Assembly (NCBI RefSeq): GCF_013386165.1
Contig: NZ_JACAOS010000015.1
Coordinates: 569,594-633,593 of the forward strand
Origin: Pseudomonas gingeri
GTDB taxonomy: Bacteria; Pseudomonadota; Gammaproteobacteria; Pseudomonadales; Pseudomonadaceae
Length of the DNA stretch: 64,000 nt
Direction: 5' to 3'
Of the stretch, positions 54,781 to 63,588 are shown piece after piece. The notes beneath the pieces were generated by a model. The model did not search any database. It saw only the letters and a list, made by a program, of their open reading frames with translations, and had not been told where the DNA came from. The translations under genes were made by a program, and so were the position numbers. How positions within the stretch are numbered: position 1 is the stretch's first letter; each line of letters opens with the position of its first letter.

Positions 54781-54802
54781 ACAGCGCCTGCTGAGGCGCT
54801 GT
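54781..54802. other. Hairpin in the leader of rfbF
   Basis: ACAGCGCC and GGCGCTGT form a perfect 8-bp stem with a 6-nt loop, ending about 10 nt before the AGGAGGGG ribosome site of rfbF. No T-run. It may stabilise the downstream message in the 170-nt gap after the 1197-aa gene. I see no promoter in the rest of that gap. Confidence 0.45.
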
Positions 54803-54929
54803 GGGACTTCCCAGACTGCCGGGTCAAATCGCGCCAGCGGCACACCGCCCGTGGGCCGCGCCGCCAAATGCACGATTTATGGCGATATGCAGGGGGACTT
54901 GCAGGAAACGCGCCAGCTCTACAGGGGGA

Positions 54930-57900
54930 TCAATCGGCCAGCCAGCCGTTCTCCCAGTAACGCAGGTTGTCGCCGCGCAGCATGTAGTCGCGCAGAACGA
55001 TCTCACGCAACTCGTCGCCCATGCGGTAGCTGGCATCGGGGTCGGACAGATGCATGCGAATGGCCTGCAACCACTCATCCGTGGAGTTGGTCTTGACCTT
55101 GGTGCACGGCAGATAGCCGGTATAGGCCTTGGTATCGGTGCAGATCACCGGATAACCACAAGCCCCGTACTCCAGCAGCCGCAGATTGCTCTTGCAGTCG
55201 TTGAAGATGTGGAACTCCAGCGGCGCCAGGGCCAGGTCCAGGTTCAGGCTCGCCAGTTTCGCCGGATAGATATCCAGCGCGATGACCCCATGGAACTCAT
55301 GCATGTAAGGGCGCAAGTCGTCCGGGCACATGCCGAAAAAGACCCAGTCGACCTCCGTCGCCAACTCGCGCACGACCTCGGCAATCACCGCCAGGTCACC
55401 GGAGTGACTGGTGCCGCCGCCCCAGCCGACCCGGGGCTTTTTCGACGTCCGGCGCTGCCCCTTCAAGCCTGTCCACAGTTGGGTCGCCAGCATATTGGGA
55501 ACCACACGAATATCGCTGTGCATGGACGACAGGGCGTCGGCCAGCGGCTCGGTCGAGACCACGACCCGATCACACAGGCCGATACCACGACGAACCAGCG
55601 CTTCCATCTCGTCACGGGTCGGCATATTGCGGACATGGGCGTTTTTCTTGGTCGGCTGGATCACATAGTCATCCAGCTCATAGATGCGCCGGGCATTCGA
55701 GTAGGTCTTCAGCGGCACGCATTCATTGATCGGCCCTTCGGTATAACGCCCCTGCAGCACGATAACGTCAGGAGACTGACGCTCGACTTCGATAATCGAC
55801 GGCATTTCATACATGACCCGTCCGACCGCACGCCCCGCGGCTTGCAGCTCGATCAGCGGTTGCGTCACCCGATAGTGGCCGATGGCCGAGGCATTCACCG
55901 GAATCGCCAGCACCTTCGGCAGACTGCGAACGGAAAACGGCGTCCATCCAGACAGCAGGCCCGGTTCGAGGCCGAAACTGCCGCCGCCCAGAGCCCGCAA
56001 GCTCAGGTTGGGATTGTAGGTCGGGTCCCGTGCGATGACCGGAAGCCAGCGCAGATAAAAAGCCTCTTGCTCACGCTCACGCAAGACCTGCTGGTCCGCC
56101 TCGAGCACAACGCCCGGACGGGCCCCCAGGGCCAGTTGCGCATCGGGGGTCCAGACCACCAGGTAACCGCTGCGTCCAATCTTCAGGCACAAATCGACTT
56201 CACTGAGCGAGTGCACAAACTGTGCTTCATCCAACCCCTGCACACTGTCGAACACGCTCTTGCGCACCATCATGCAATCGGCACCGACCGCACTCAGGTC
56301 ATGAGCGATCTGCAAACGATGCATATAGCCCGGGGACTGCAGGGACTCGCCATGAAAAGGCAGACCCGCCGGCCCATGCAAGCCAAGCACCAGACCGGCA
56401 TGGACCACCTGCCCGTCGGCATTGAACAGCTTGGCGCCCACCACGCCGACTTCCGGGCGCTGGGCATGGTTGAGCATCTCGTCGAGCCAAAGGCCGTCAG
56501 TCACCATCAGATAGGGGTTGAACAGCAACAGATAGTCGCCCCTGGCTTGCTCGGCAGCGGCGTTGATAACGCCAGCCCGGCCCTGATGCGCAAAGGTCAA
56601 TACGCGCAAGCGATCGCTGCCCATGCTCGCCATGGCGTTCAGCCAGGCCAACGCCTCCGGACTTTCACTGCCGTTATCCACCAGCAGTAACTCGTACTCG
56701 CTGTAAACGGTTTTTTCCAACAAGGTTTCGACACAACGCTGCACCGCCGCCAACTGATCCTTGCAGACGATAATGATCGAGACCAGCGGTCGATCGGCGT
56801 GCAGATAATCCACACGGTTGAACAACCCACGACCTCTGTCACGCAGCTCATGGGCCACACCGAGGCGCCACAGATGCGCCTCGAGCAGCGGTGCGTTCAG
56901 TTCGAGCAACTCGGGCAGCGAGATCCATTGGGAAAGCGACAGCACGGACTCCACCAGCACCTCGGTAATATGCCCGACCACCTGGGTACCGAACTGCTCG
57001 ACCAGCCGCCAAAGCAGGTCGTGAGGCGCCAATTCGCCATGTCGCGACTCGAAGCCACCGAGCGCCAGGAAAGGCTCGCGCTTGAAGGCCAGGACACGGC
57101 CGACATACGGATAGCTGCGCATCAGGTCCAGGTTGAAGTCGGGCTTGAACACCGGCTCCGCTGACTCGCCGTCGTGCAAACAGCTCTCGTCACTATAAAA
57201 ACAGCATTCCTCGCCCGCCTGCACGATGCGATCAGCCAGCACCAACAGCGCGGGCTCCACCAGACGATCGCCGGCACGCAACAGATAAAACCAGTCAGCG
57301 CCGTCAATCTGGGCCAACAGCTCATTGAGTTGCTGCTGCCAGTCCTCTTGCAACGGCAAGGTAAATACCCGGTCCAACAGCACGGCTTCGTTACAGGTGT
57401 CAGACAGTACCAGGGTCAACTCGGCCGGATAGAGCTGCCCGGCCAGGCTCTGCAGGGTCGTGTCGAGGGCGGCGAAACTGCCTTCACGATCGATCACCAC
57501 CGCCACGATCTTCGGCTGCCACGACCATTCGAGCAGAGCATCGGGTAGCAGTTTGCGCTCAGGCTCCGTCAGGGTCCGACAGGCCAGCCACTGGGCATAC
57601 ATTTCGGAAAAACTTTCGCTGGTCACCCCGACGCGCCAGATCTCGGTGGTCTGCTTGGTGCCCAGGGTCCGCAGCAACGCCAGCTCATCCCAGACCCGTG
57701 GCGACTCTGCGGCACGGGTCAGCGGCAACAAGCGGACCCAGCCATGGGCCGGGGCCGACTCGCCACTGCGCGCCTTGAGCATTTGCAGCAGCCACTCACG
57801 CTCCGAGAGCACCGCCTCACGTATCGCCTGCTGCCGGTTGGGGCGTTCCGGGTAACGACGCTCGACACTCAGGACGTGGTTCAGCATCACCATGTTGCCG

Positions 57901-58523
57901 CGACGCAACAGGCAGATGTAAAACGCAAGCTCCAGCGAAGCGACAAAACAATGCCCCGGCTGGGTCAAGGCAGGCAGCCATTCCAGCGCATCCGCGCGAC
58001 GCAGCAGCGCATTGCTGAAACCGCCCAGGATGTTGACTGGAAAGGTCTCGAAAATCGCCAGCAGGTCTTCGCCCTTGAAGACCGAGCAGGTGGGCGCCAA
58101 CGTCGCGTTCTCAAGACGCATCGGCAGTTGCAGATCGTAGGCGTCCCAGAACATGCGCTGCGCCAGCACCAGATTGACGTCGGTCTGCTCGATCAGGACC
58201 TGGGCCTGACGTTCGATACAGGCGCCAAACAGCTGGTCGTCGTCATAGAGAAACTTGATGAACTCGCCCTGGGCCAACTCAAGCCCCGCGAGCACGTTAG
58301 CCACATGCCCGAGCTTGCGCGCGTTACGGACATAACGTATCGCCCGACCCGCCTCTTCGCCCATGACCTCGACCAGGCGGCCGATTTCGTCATCCTGGCT
58401 GTCATCGCATACGATGATTTCGAGATTGCCGTAACCCTGGCCCAAGGCGCTGTACAGGGCTTTGGCAAAAAAACGTGGATTGACGGCGGGAATGACGAGA
58501 CTGACGAGGGGGAGTGGGTTCAC
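54930..58523 (-). CDS. Giant multidomain glycosyltransferase (1197 aa)
   Basis: 1197 aa. An N-terminal GT2 domain (about 1-220) has LVSLVIPAVNPRFFAKALYS, EIIVCDDSQDD and FIKFLYDDDQLFG. A degenerate GT-A segment lies at about 350-560. A second GT2 domain (about 575-830) has PLVSIIIVCKDQLAAVQRCV, LLLVDNGSESPEALAWL and EVGVVGAKLFNADGQVVHAG. A C-terminal GT-B (GT4-like) domain (about 870-1190) has VGWGGGTSHSGDLAVI and RLLEYGACGYPVICTD. The start is GTG at 58523 with a poor ribosome site. It probably builds most of the flagellin glycan after the first sugar. It is the first gene of the island. Confidence 0.86.
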   Translation of the reverse strand: MNPLPLVSLVIPAVNPRFFAKALYSALGQGYGNLEIIVCDDSQDDEIGRLVEVMGEEAGRAIRYVRNARKLGHVANVLAGLELAQGEFIKFLYDDDQLFGACIERQAQVLIEQTDVNLVLAQRMFWDAYDLQLPMRLENATLAPTCSVFKGEDLLAIFETFPVNILGGFSNALLRRADALEWLPALTQPGHCFVASLELAFYICLLRRGNMVMLNHVLSVERRYPERPNRQQAIREAVLSEREWLLQMLKARSGESAPAHGWVRLLPLTRAAESPRVWDELALLRTLGTKQTTEIWRVGVTSESFSEMYAQWLACRTLTEPERKLLPDALLEWSWQPKIVAVVIDREGSFAALDTTLQSLAGQLYPAELTLVLSDTCNEAVLLDRVFTLPLQEDWQQQLNELLAQIDGADWFYLLRAGDRLVEPALLVLADRIVQAGEECCFYSDESCLHDGESAEPVFKPDFNLDLMRSYPYVGRVLAFKREPFLALGGFESRHGELAPHDLLWRLVEQFGTQVVGHITEVLVESVLSLSQWISLPELLELNAPLLEAHLWRLGVAHELRDRGRGLFNRVDYLHADRPLVSIIIVCKDQLAAVQRCVETLLEKTVYSEYELLLVDNGSESPEALAWLNAMASMGSDRLRVLTFAHQGRAGVINAAAEQARGDYLLLFNPYLMVTDGLWLDEMLNHAQRPEVGVVGAKLFNADGQVVHAGLVLGLHGPAGLPFHGESLQSPGYMHRLQIAHDLSAVGADCMMVRKSVFDSVQGLDEAQFVHSLSEVDLCLKIGRSGYLVVWTPDAQLALGARPGVVLEADQQVLREREQEAFYLRWLPVIARDPTYNPNLSLRALGGGSFGLEPGLLSGWTPFSVRSLPKVLAIPVNASAIGHYRVTQPLIELQAAGRAVGRVMYEMPSIIEVERQSPDVIVLQGRYTEGPINECVPLKTYSNARRIYELDDYVIQPTKKNAHVRNMPTRDEMEALVRRGIGLCDRVVVSTEPLADALSSMHSDIRVVPNMLATQLWTGLKGQRRTSKKPRVGWGGGTSHSGDLAVIAEVVRELATEVDWVFFGMCPDDLRPYMHEFHGVIALDIYPAKLASLNLDLALAPLEFHIFNDCKSNLRLLEYGACGYPVICTDTKAYTGYLPCTKVKTNSTDEWLQAIRMHLSDPDASYRMGDELREIVLRDYMLRGDNLRYWENGWLAD

Positions 58524-58597
58524 GGCGGGGCTCGCAAGCAGCGCGACTTACCCGATCGGACGAGCCACTCGCACCGCTGAAAAAGGCGGTTGATGGA

Positions 58598-58626
58598 GAC
58601 GCGAGAGCCACGATGACTCCCGCGTC
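58598..58626 (-). terminator. Terminator-like hairpin after flgL
   Basis: The minus strand has GACGCGGGAG and CTCTCGCGTC forming a 10-bp stem with one G-U pair and a 9-nt loop, about 10 nt after the flgL stop. A T5 tract follows only about 12 nt later, inside a second short CCGC/GCGG hairpin (58575-58590). It probably lowers read-through from flg into the glycosylation island. Confidence 0.45.
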
Positions 58627-58635
58627 CGGGTCGAA

Positions 58636-60201
58636 TCAGATCTTGTTGAACAGGCCCAATTGACTGATTTTGCTGAACGCCAACTGCGCCGCCTGCAACA
58701 TGGTCTGCTGCAAGGTCAGTTGAGTCATGACCGCCGCCGGGTCGGCGTTGACAATCAACCCTTGAGCGGTGGTGTTGGCGATAACCAGGCTCTGATTGGT
58801 GGCATCCTGGGAATCAATGGTCTGGCCGCGGGTACCGATGGCGGTGATCGAGCTGCCGGCCTGGTCCATGGCGCTGGAGACGTTGCTGACACCCGCGTTC
58901 ATGACCGCCAGCAGCTTCTGTTGGGCAACCGGGTTGCCATCAGCCGGCGTATTCAACGACGTGATCATCTGGTTCAAGGTGTCGAGGATGTTCTGGGTCT
59001 GGTGATTGTTCGGCTGGATCACAAACTGATCACCGGCCGCCGGCGCACCGCTCAAGGTCAGGCTGACCCCCGCCGCCGTCGCCGTCGAACCGGTCATGGT
59101 GCCCGAGGACACCGGCCGGCTACTGGCCGTGATCGGCGACGCGTAGAGGTCGTAGGCCGTGGCACTGGTGAACTTGAGGATCGCCCCACTGGAAGGGAAG
59201 GTGCTGTCGTAGGCCGCCTGGTTGGTTGTCGTTGCCCCGGTCACCACCGTGGTCGACGGATTGCCGGCGCTGCGCGTGGTATTGAAGGTATCCGGCTGCG
59301 CGGCCAGGGTGAAGCTATGCCCGGCAATCACGGTATCCGGCACATCGCCGGACTGCAGGTTGATGCTCAGCCCCAGGTCCACACCACGGAAGTTGACCGT
59401 CTGATTGGTGCCGCTGGTGTTGCTGATCACGCCGTTCTGGCTGGCTTCGGAAGTGACGTCGTTGCCGCTGGCATCGGTGATCTTGAGCTGGGTGCTGCTG
59501 AGGAAGCTGACGGTATAGGGCTGGCCTGCGCTGAACTTGGCGTCGTAGGTCGCACTGTTGCTGACCTGGCCGTTGGACAGGGTGACGCGGCCGTCGTCCA
59601 CGGCCGGCGAGGTCAGGGTGACCTGGGTGCGGGCGGTGTTGATGGACTGCTGGAACGCGTCCCAGCCGGTCACATTGCTGGCCACCGAATTATTGGCACC
59701 AACGGCCAGGTTCAACTGCGACTGATCGCCGTTGTAGCTGTAGGTGCCGTCGGAATTGGCGGTATAGGGCTGGGTATTGGTTTTCGAACCGGCGAACAGG
59801 TAGTTGCCGTTGGCATCCTGGCTGTTCATCAGCCCGAGGATCTGTCCCTGAAGCTGCCCCAATTGCGCGGCATAAGCCTTGCGGTCGGCATCGGTGTTGG
59901 TGCCACTGATGGCCGCCAGCGCGGTTTCGCGGGCCGTTTGCATGGCGCTCTGAATCGAGCTCAACGCCGTTTCCGACTGGCTGAGCGAACCTTTGAGCGA
60001 ACCGATATTGGTCGAGTACTGGGTCAATGCAGCGCTTTGCTGCCCCAACTGCACCAACCGCGCCGCGCCCACAGGGTCATCGGCGGCGGTGTTGTACTTG
60101 ACCAGGCTGCTGGCCTCGGCACTGGTCTTGAGTGTGTCGTTGTAGCCACGCTGGTAGTTGGCAGCCGTGGTTTCGTAATACTGGGCGGTGGAAATGCGCA
60201 T
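58636..60201 (-). CDS. flgL: FlgL, hook-filament junction protein
   Basis: 521 aa. The N-terminal flagellin-like helix is MRISTAQYYETTAANYQRGYNDTLKTSAEASS. The C-terminus is MTQLTLQQTMLQAAQLAFSKISQLGLFNKI. The long central region (about 150-440) is Ser/Thr/Gly-rich, larger than the about 300-aa enteric FlgL but normal for Pseudomonas. It joins FlgK to the filament. It starts 13 nt after flgK. Confidence 0.93.
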   Translation of the reverse strand: MRISTAQYYETTAANYQRGYNDTLKTSAEASSLVKYNTAADDPVGAARLVQLGQQSAALTQYSTNIGSLKGSLSQSETALSSIQSAMQTARETALAAISGTNTDADRKAYAAQLGQLQGQILGLMNSQDANGNYLFAGSKTNTQPYTANSDGTYSYNGDQSQLNLAVGANNSVASNVTGWDAFQQSINTARTQVTLTSPAVDDGRVTLSNGQVSNSATYDAKFSAGQPYTVSFLSSTQLKITDASGNDVTSEASQNGVISNTSGTNQTVNFRGVDLGLSINLQSGDVPDTVIAGHSFTLAAQPDTFNTTRSAGNPSTTVVTGATTTNQAAYDSTFPSSGAILKFTSATAYDLYASPITASSRPVSSGTMTGSTATAAGVSLTLSGAPAAGDQFVIQPNNHQTQNILDTLNQMITSLNTPADGNPVAQQKLLAVMNAGVSNVSSAMDQAGSSITAIGTRGQTIDSQDATNQSLVIANTTAQGLIVNADPAAVMTQLTLQQTMLQAAQLAFSKISQLGLFNKI

Positions 60202-60214
60202 GAATCACGACTCC

Positions 60215-62266
60215 TTAAAGGCTGCTGAGCAGCGTGCTGAAGATAGCCTGGGCGGCTTTGATAATCTGCGACGCGGCCGTGTAGTACTGCTGGTACTTGA
60301 CCAGGTTGGCGGACTCTTCGTCCAGGTTGACGCCGGACAGGGAGCTTTGCGCGTTGGTGGCGTTGGTCAGGATGGTCGTCGTCGCCGTGTTGTCCGAGGT
60401 GGCCTGGGCCGCCTTGCTACCGACAGTGGAGATCAACGAGCCATAGGCATCCGAGATGCTGCTGCCGCCGTTCGTGGCGCCCGTGCCCACGGTCTTGCTG
60501 TTTTGCAGGGCGATCAGGGCGGTGCTGTTACGGTTGTCCGAAGAACCGGCGCCGGTCATCGACATGGTGAAGCTTTCACCGGCTGTCGGGTTGCCAGCCA
60601 CAGTGGTCTGAACGGTGAACGTCTTCTGCAGGCCGGTCACAGGGTCCAGCACCGCAGCGCCGGTGGAGTCGACCATGTTCACGTTCAGGTTCAGGGTGTT
60701 GGACTGCCCCGGCACGATGGTGCCGGTGCCCATGGTGTTGCCCTGGGCGTCGGTCAGGGTGTAGCTCTGGGTACCCGCGGTCGCACCAGTACCGGGTGCG
60801 CCAAAGACGATCTTGACCGGCGTGCCGTACTTGATGGCGTCCTGCAGTTGCGCGTTATTGGTCGCGTTGGACGTGCCCAACTGGTCGACCAGGGTCGGCT
60901 GAGTGTAGGTACCACCGTTGTTGGCACTGGTGACACCGGTCAGCGGCGCCGCCGCGGCAATGTTCTGCGCGTTGGTCATCACCGTCTGGATATCACTGGC
61001 ACCGCTGCGGGTCGGGGTCACCTTGAAGCTGTCGCCGGGACTCATCGCGCCGCCGGTCAGGCTCAGGGTGATCCCGTCGATCACCGGGGCCGGCGTGGTC
61101 GTGGTGCTGAAGGTGCCCATGGCGGTGCCGTCGGAGCGCGTGACGCTGTAGTTGGTCGCGCTGCTGAAGGTAACCTGGTAATCGTTGGTGGTCAGCGCGC
61201 CGGTGTCGGCGATGGTCACGTTCAGGTTGCCGGAGCCGGCGCTGTTGTTCGCGTTGGCGATACTGCGCTGGCTGATCAGCGAGGGGCTGTTGATATCGGT
61301 GAACAGCGGCGAGCCGAAGTTGCCGTTCTTGTCGATGCCCTGGGCCTGTTGCTTGTTCATCTGGTCGGCCGTGACCATGGCAATGCGCCCCAGCGCGTTG
61401 ATCGACGGCTCGAGTACATCGCTGCGATAGCGCAGCAGACCACCGATCTCGCCACCGGTCACGGTGGAGGTGATATCGACGGTGCTGCTGCCACGATCCA
61501 GTTGCAAGGCCGACTGGCTCGGGTCGTCCTTGCTCGGCACGGCGGACAGGGTGTTGGTGGTGTTGCCCATCACCAGCGGCTGGCCGTTGCCGATATAGAC
61601 GTCATAACTCGAACCACGCTGGACCACCTGGGTCCCGACCAGTTCGGACAATTGGCGCACCGCTTCGCTGCGCTGGTCCAGCAGGTCGTTCGGTGCCCCG
61701 GCGGCGGTGGTGACCTTGGAAATCTGATCGTTGTACTGGGCGATGGTGGTCGCCAGCTTGTTCACCTGGTCGGACATGTCCGACAGGTTGCTGTTGATTC
61801 CGGTGTTCTGCTGGCTCAACTGCTGGGAGAGGCTGTTGAGCTTGTTGCTCAAGGCCTGGGCGCTGGTCAACGTGGTCTGGCGGGACGCATCATCCGTCGG
61901 GGTAGTGGACACGCTTTGCAGGGAAGAGAAGAACTGCTGCAACGAAGCAGTCATGCCGGTGTTGGCATCGGACAGCATCGAGTCGGTCGGCGTGACCTGG
62001 GCCAGGTACGAGGACGAATCGCTGTTGAGCGCCGTCGAGGTCTGCAACTGTGAATCCAGGTAGGCGCTGTAGACCCGACGGACATCCGCCAGGGTCGTGC
62101 CGGTGCCGATGAACACGTTGCCATATTGCTGCGAGGCAGAGCTGGTCTGAACGGTCGACTGACGCGAATAGCCCGGCGTATTCACGTTGGAAATATTGTT
62201 ACCGGTGGTGTTCAAAGCCGTCGAGGCCGCGTTCAACCCCGTCATACCAATATTGAGCAAGCTCAT
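60215..62266 (-). CDS. flgK: FlgK, hook-filament junction protein
   Basis: 683 aa. N-terminus MSLLNIGMTGLNAASTALNTTGNNISNVNTPGYSRQ is the conserved FlgK/rod-hook signature. The C-terminus has SGVNLDEESANLVKYQQYYTAASQIIKAA. The central variable region is expanded. It is the first hook-filament junction ring. It follows flgJ by 10 nt. Confidence 0.95.
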   Translation of the reverse strand: MSLLNIGMTGLNAASTALNTTGNNISNVNTPGYSRQSTVQTSSASQQYGNVFIGTGTTLADVRRVYSAYLDSQLQTSTALNSDSSSYLAQVTPTDSMLSDANTGMTASLQQFFSSLQSVSTTPTDDASRQTTLTSAQALSNKLNSLSQQLSQQNTGINSNLSDMSDQVNKLATTIAQYNDQISKVTTAAGAPNDLLDQRSEAVRQLSELVGTQVVQRGSSYDVYIGNGQPLVMGNTTNTLSAVPSKDDPSQSALQLDRGSSTVDITSTVTGGEIGGLLRYRSDVLEPSINALGRIAMVTADQMNKQQAQGIDKNGNFGSPLFTDINSPSLISQRSIANANNSAGSGNLNVTIADTGALTTNDYQVTFSSATNYSVTRSDGTAMGTFSTTTTPAPVIDGITLSLTGGAMSPGDSFKVTPTRSGASDIQTVMTNAQNIAAAAPLTGVTSANNGGTYTQPTLVDQLGTSNATNNAQLQDAIKYGTPVKIVFGAPGTGATAGTQSYTLTDAQGNTMGTGTIVPGQSNTLNLNVNMVDSTGAAVLDPVTGLQKTFTVQTTVAGNPTAGESFTMSMTGAGSSDNRNSTALIALQNSKTVGTGATNGGSSISDAYGSLISTVGSKAAQATSDNTATTTILTNATNAQSSLSGVNLDEESANLVKYQQYYTAASQIIKAAQAIFSTLLSSL

Positions 62267-62276
62267 GATTCAGACC

Positions 62277-63578
62277 TTATAAATTCGTGGAAGCGCCCGC
62301 CGCAGCGTAGTTCTGGTAGCTCTTCATCTGTTTTGCTATTTGCGAAATCTTGCTTGCGTAGTCCGGGTCGGTGGCATACCCGGCCTTTTGCAACTCGCGT
62401 ACAAACTGTTCAGGTTTATCGGCCGACTTCAGCACATCTTGATAGCGATTATTGCTTTGCAACATGGTGACCAGGTCATCGAAGCTGTCCTGGTAGGAAC
62501 CATAGGAACGGAAGTCCGCCGTTTCCTTGACCATCTGGCCATTTTCAAACTCGCTGGTGATGGCGCGGGCCTGGGGCCCCTGCCAACTGCTGCCGGCCTT
62601 GATGCCGAACAGGTTGTGACTGCTGCTGCCGTCCTGTTGACGCATGACCGATTTGCCCCAACCGGTTTCCAGGGCCGCCTGGGCCACCAGATAACGCGGG
62701 TCGACACCGATACGCTTGGCCGCCTGCTCCGCCATTGGCAGCATGGTGGCGACGAATTCGTCGGGCGAACTGAAAGCCTGTTTGGCTGGCGCCAACGGCG
62801 GCTGGGCCATGGCACGACCGTAGAACTGCATATTCGAGTTAGACACGCCGCCCACACTGCGGGCAGTCTGAGCCTGCCCCTGGAGCACGGCATCGCTGAG
62901 AGCACTGCTGCGCGCCGGCACGGGCTGGGCGTTGAGCGCGGCCAGGCTGCCGTCAGCCGATGGCACCAGCCCGGCGACCAGGCGATCGGTCAGCTTGCTC
63001 GGCAATGCCAGGCGGCGCTGGTTGATCTTGGCCATGTCGTTGTGCAGGCTGCCATCGCTGTTGTGGGCCGGGCTCGCGACCCGCGTGGCCCACAAGGGCC
63101 GCTGGCCATTGGAGCGCGCGAACGGCGAAGCCGCGGTCGCCGCCGTGGTGATGCCGGCGTCGATCGGTGTCGCCACTGGCGCTTCGGTGGCGACCGTGCC
63201 GGCCGGCGGCCCGACCTTGAGCCCGCCATCGGCAGGCCGCTTCGGTTTGTTCTTGGTCATCTGGCGTACCAGCACATCGGCCAGGCCGATACCGCCACCC
63301 TGGCGCGACATGGTCACGGCCAACTGATGGTCGTACATTTCCTGGTACTGCTTGGTCGCCGGGGTATTGAGCGGGTTATCCTGGCCGATGACATCCGTGG
63401 CCGCGCGCGCGGACTTGAGCATTTCGCCGACGAACAGCGACTCAAACTCCTGCGCCACCTTGCGAATGTTGGCGTCGCTGTCGCGGTCGCCGACCTTCAG
63501 GCTGTTCAGTCGATTCAGGTCGCTGTAGGCACCGGAGTCGCCGGTCGTTGTCAGCCCGCTCTTGCGCATATCCACCAT
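62277..63578 (-). CDS. flgJ: FlgJ, rod assembly protein with muramidase domain
   Basis: 433 aa. The N-terminal rod-binding domain (about 35-110) has ANIRKVAQEFESLFVGEMLK and YQEMYDHQLAVTMSRQGGGIGLADVL. A Thr/Ala/Pro linker leads to the C-terminal glucosaminidase domain (about 270-425) with ALETGWGKSVMRQQDGSSSHNLFGIK, containing the catalytic Glu. It caps the growing rod and opens peptidoglycan. It lies 10 nt after flgI. Confidence 0.95.
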   Translation of the reverse strand: MVDMRKSGLTTTGDSGAYSDLNRLNSLKVGDRDSDANIRKVAQEFESLFVGEMLKSARAATDVIGQDNPLNTPATKQYQEMYDHQLAVTMSRQGGGIGLADVLVRQMTKNKPKRPADGGLKVGPPAGTVATEAPVATPIDAGITTAATAASPFARSNGQRPLWATRVASPAHNSDGSLHNDMAKINQRRLALPSKLTDRLVAGLVPSADGSLAALNAQPVPARSSALSDAVLQGQAQTARSVGGVSNSNMQFYGRAMAQPPLAPAKQAFSSPDEFVATMLPMAEQAAKRIGVDPRYLVAQAALETGWGKSVMRQQDGSSSHNLFGIKAGSSWQGPQARAITSEFENGQMVKETADFRSYGSYQDSFDDLVTMLQSNNRYQDVLKSADKPEQFVRELQKAGYATDPDYASKISQIAKQMKSYQNYAAAGASTNL

Positions 63579-63588
63579 ATCGACGACC

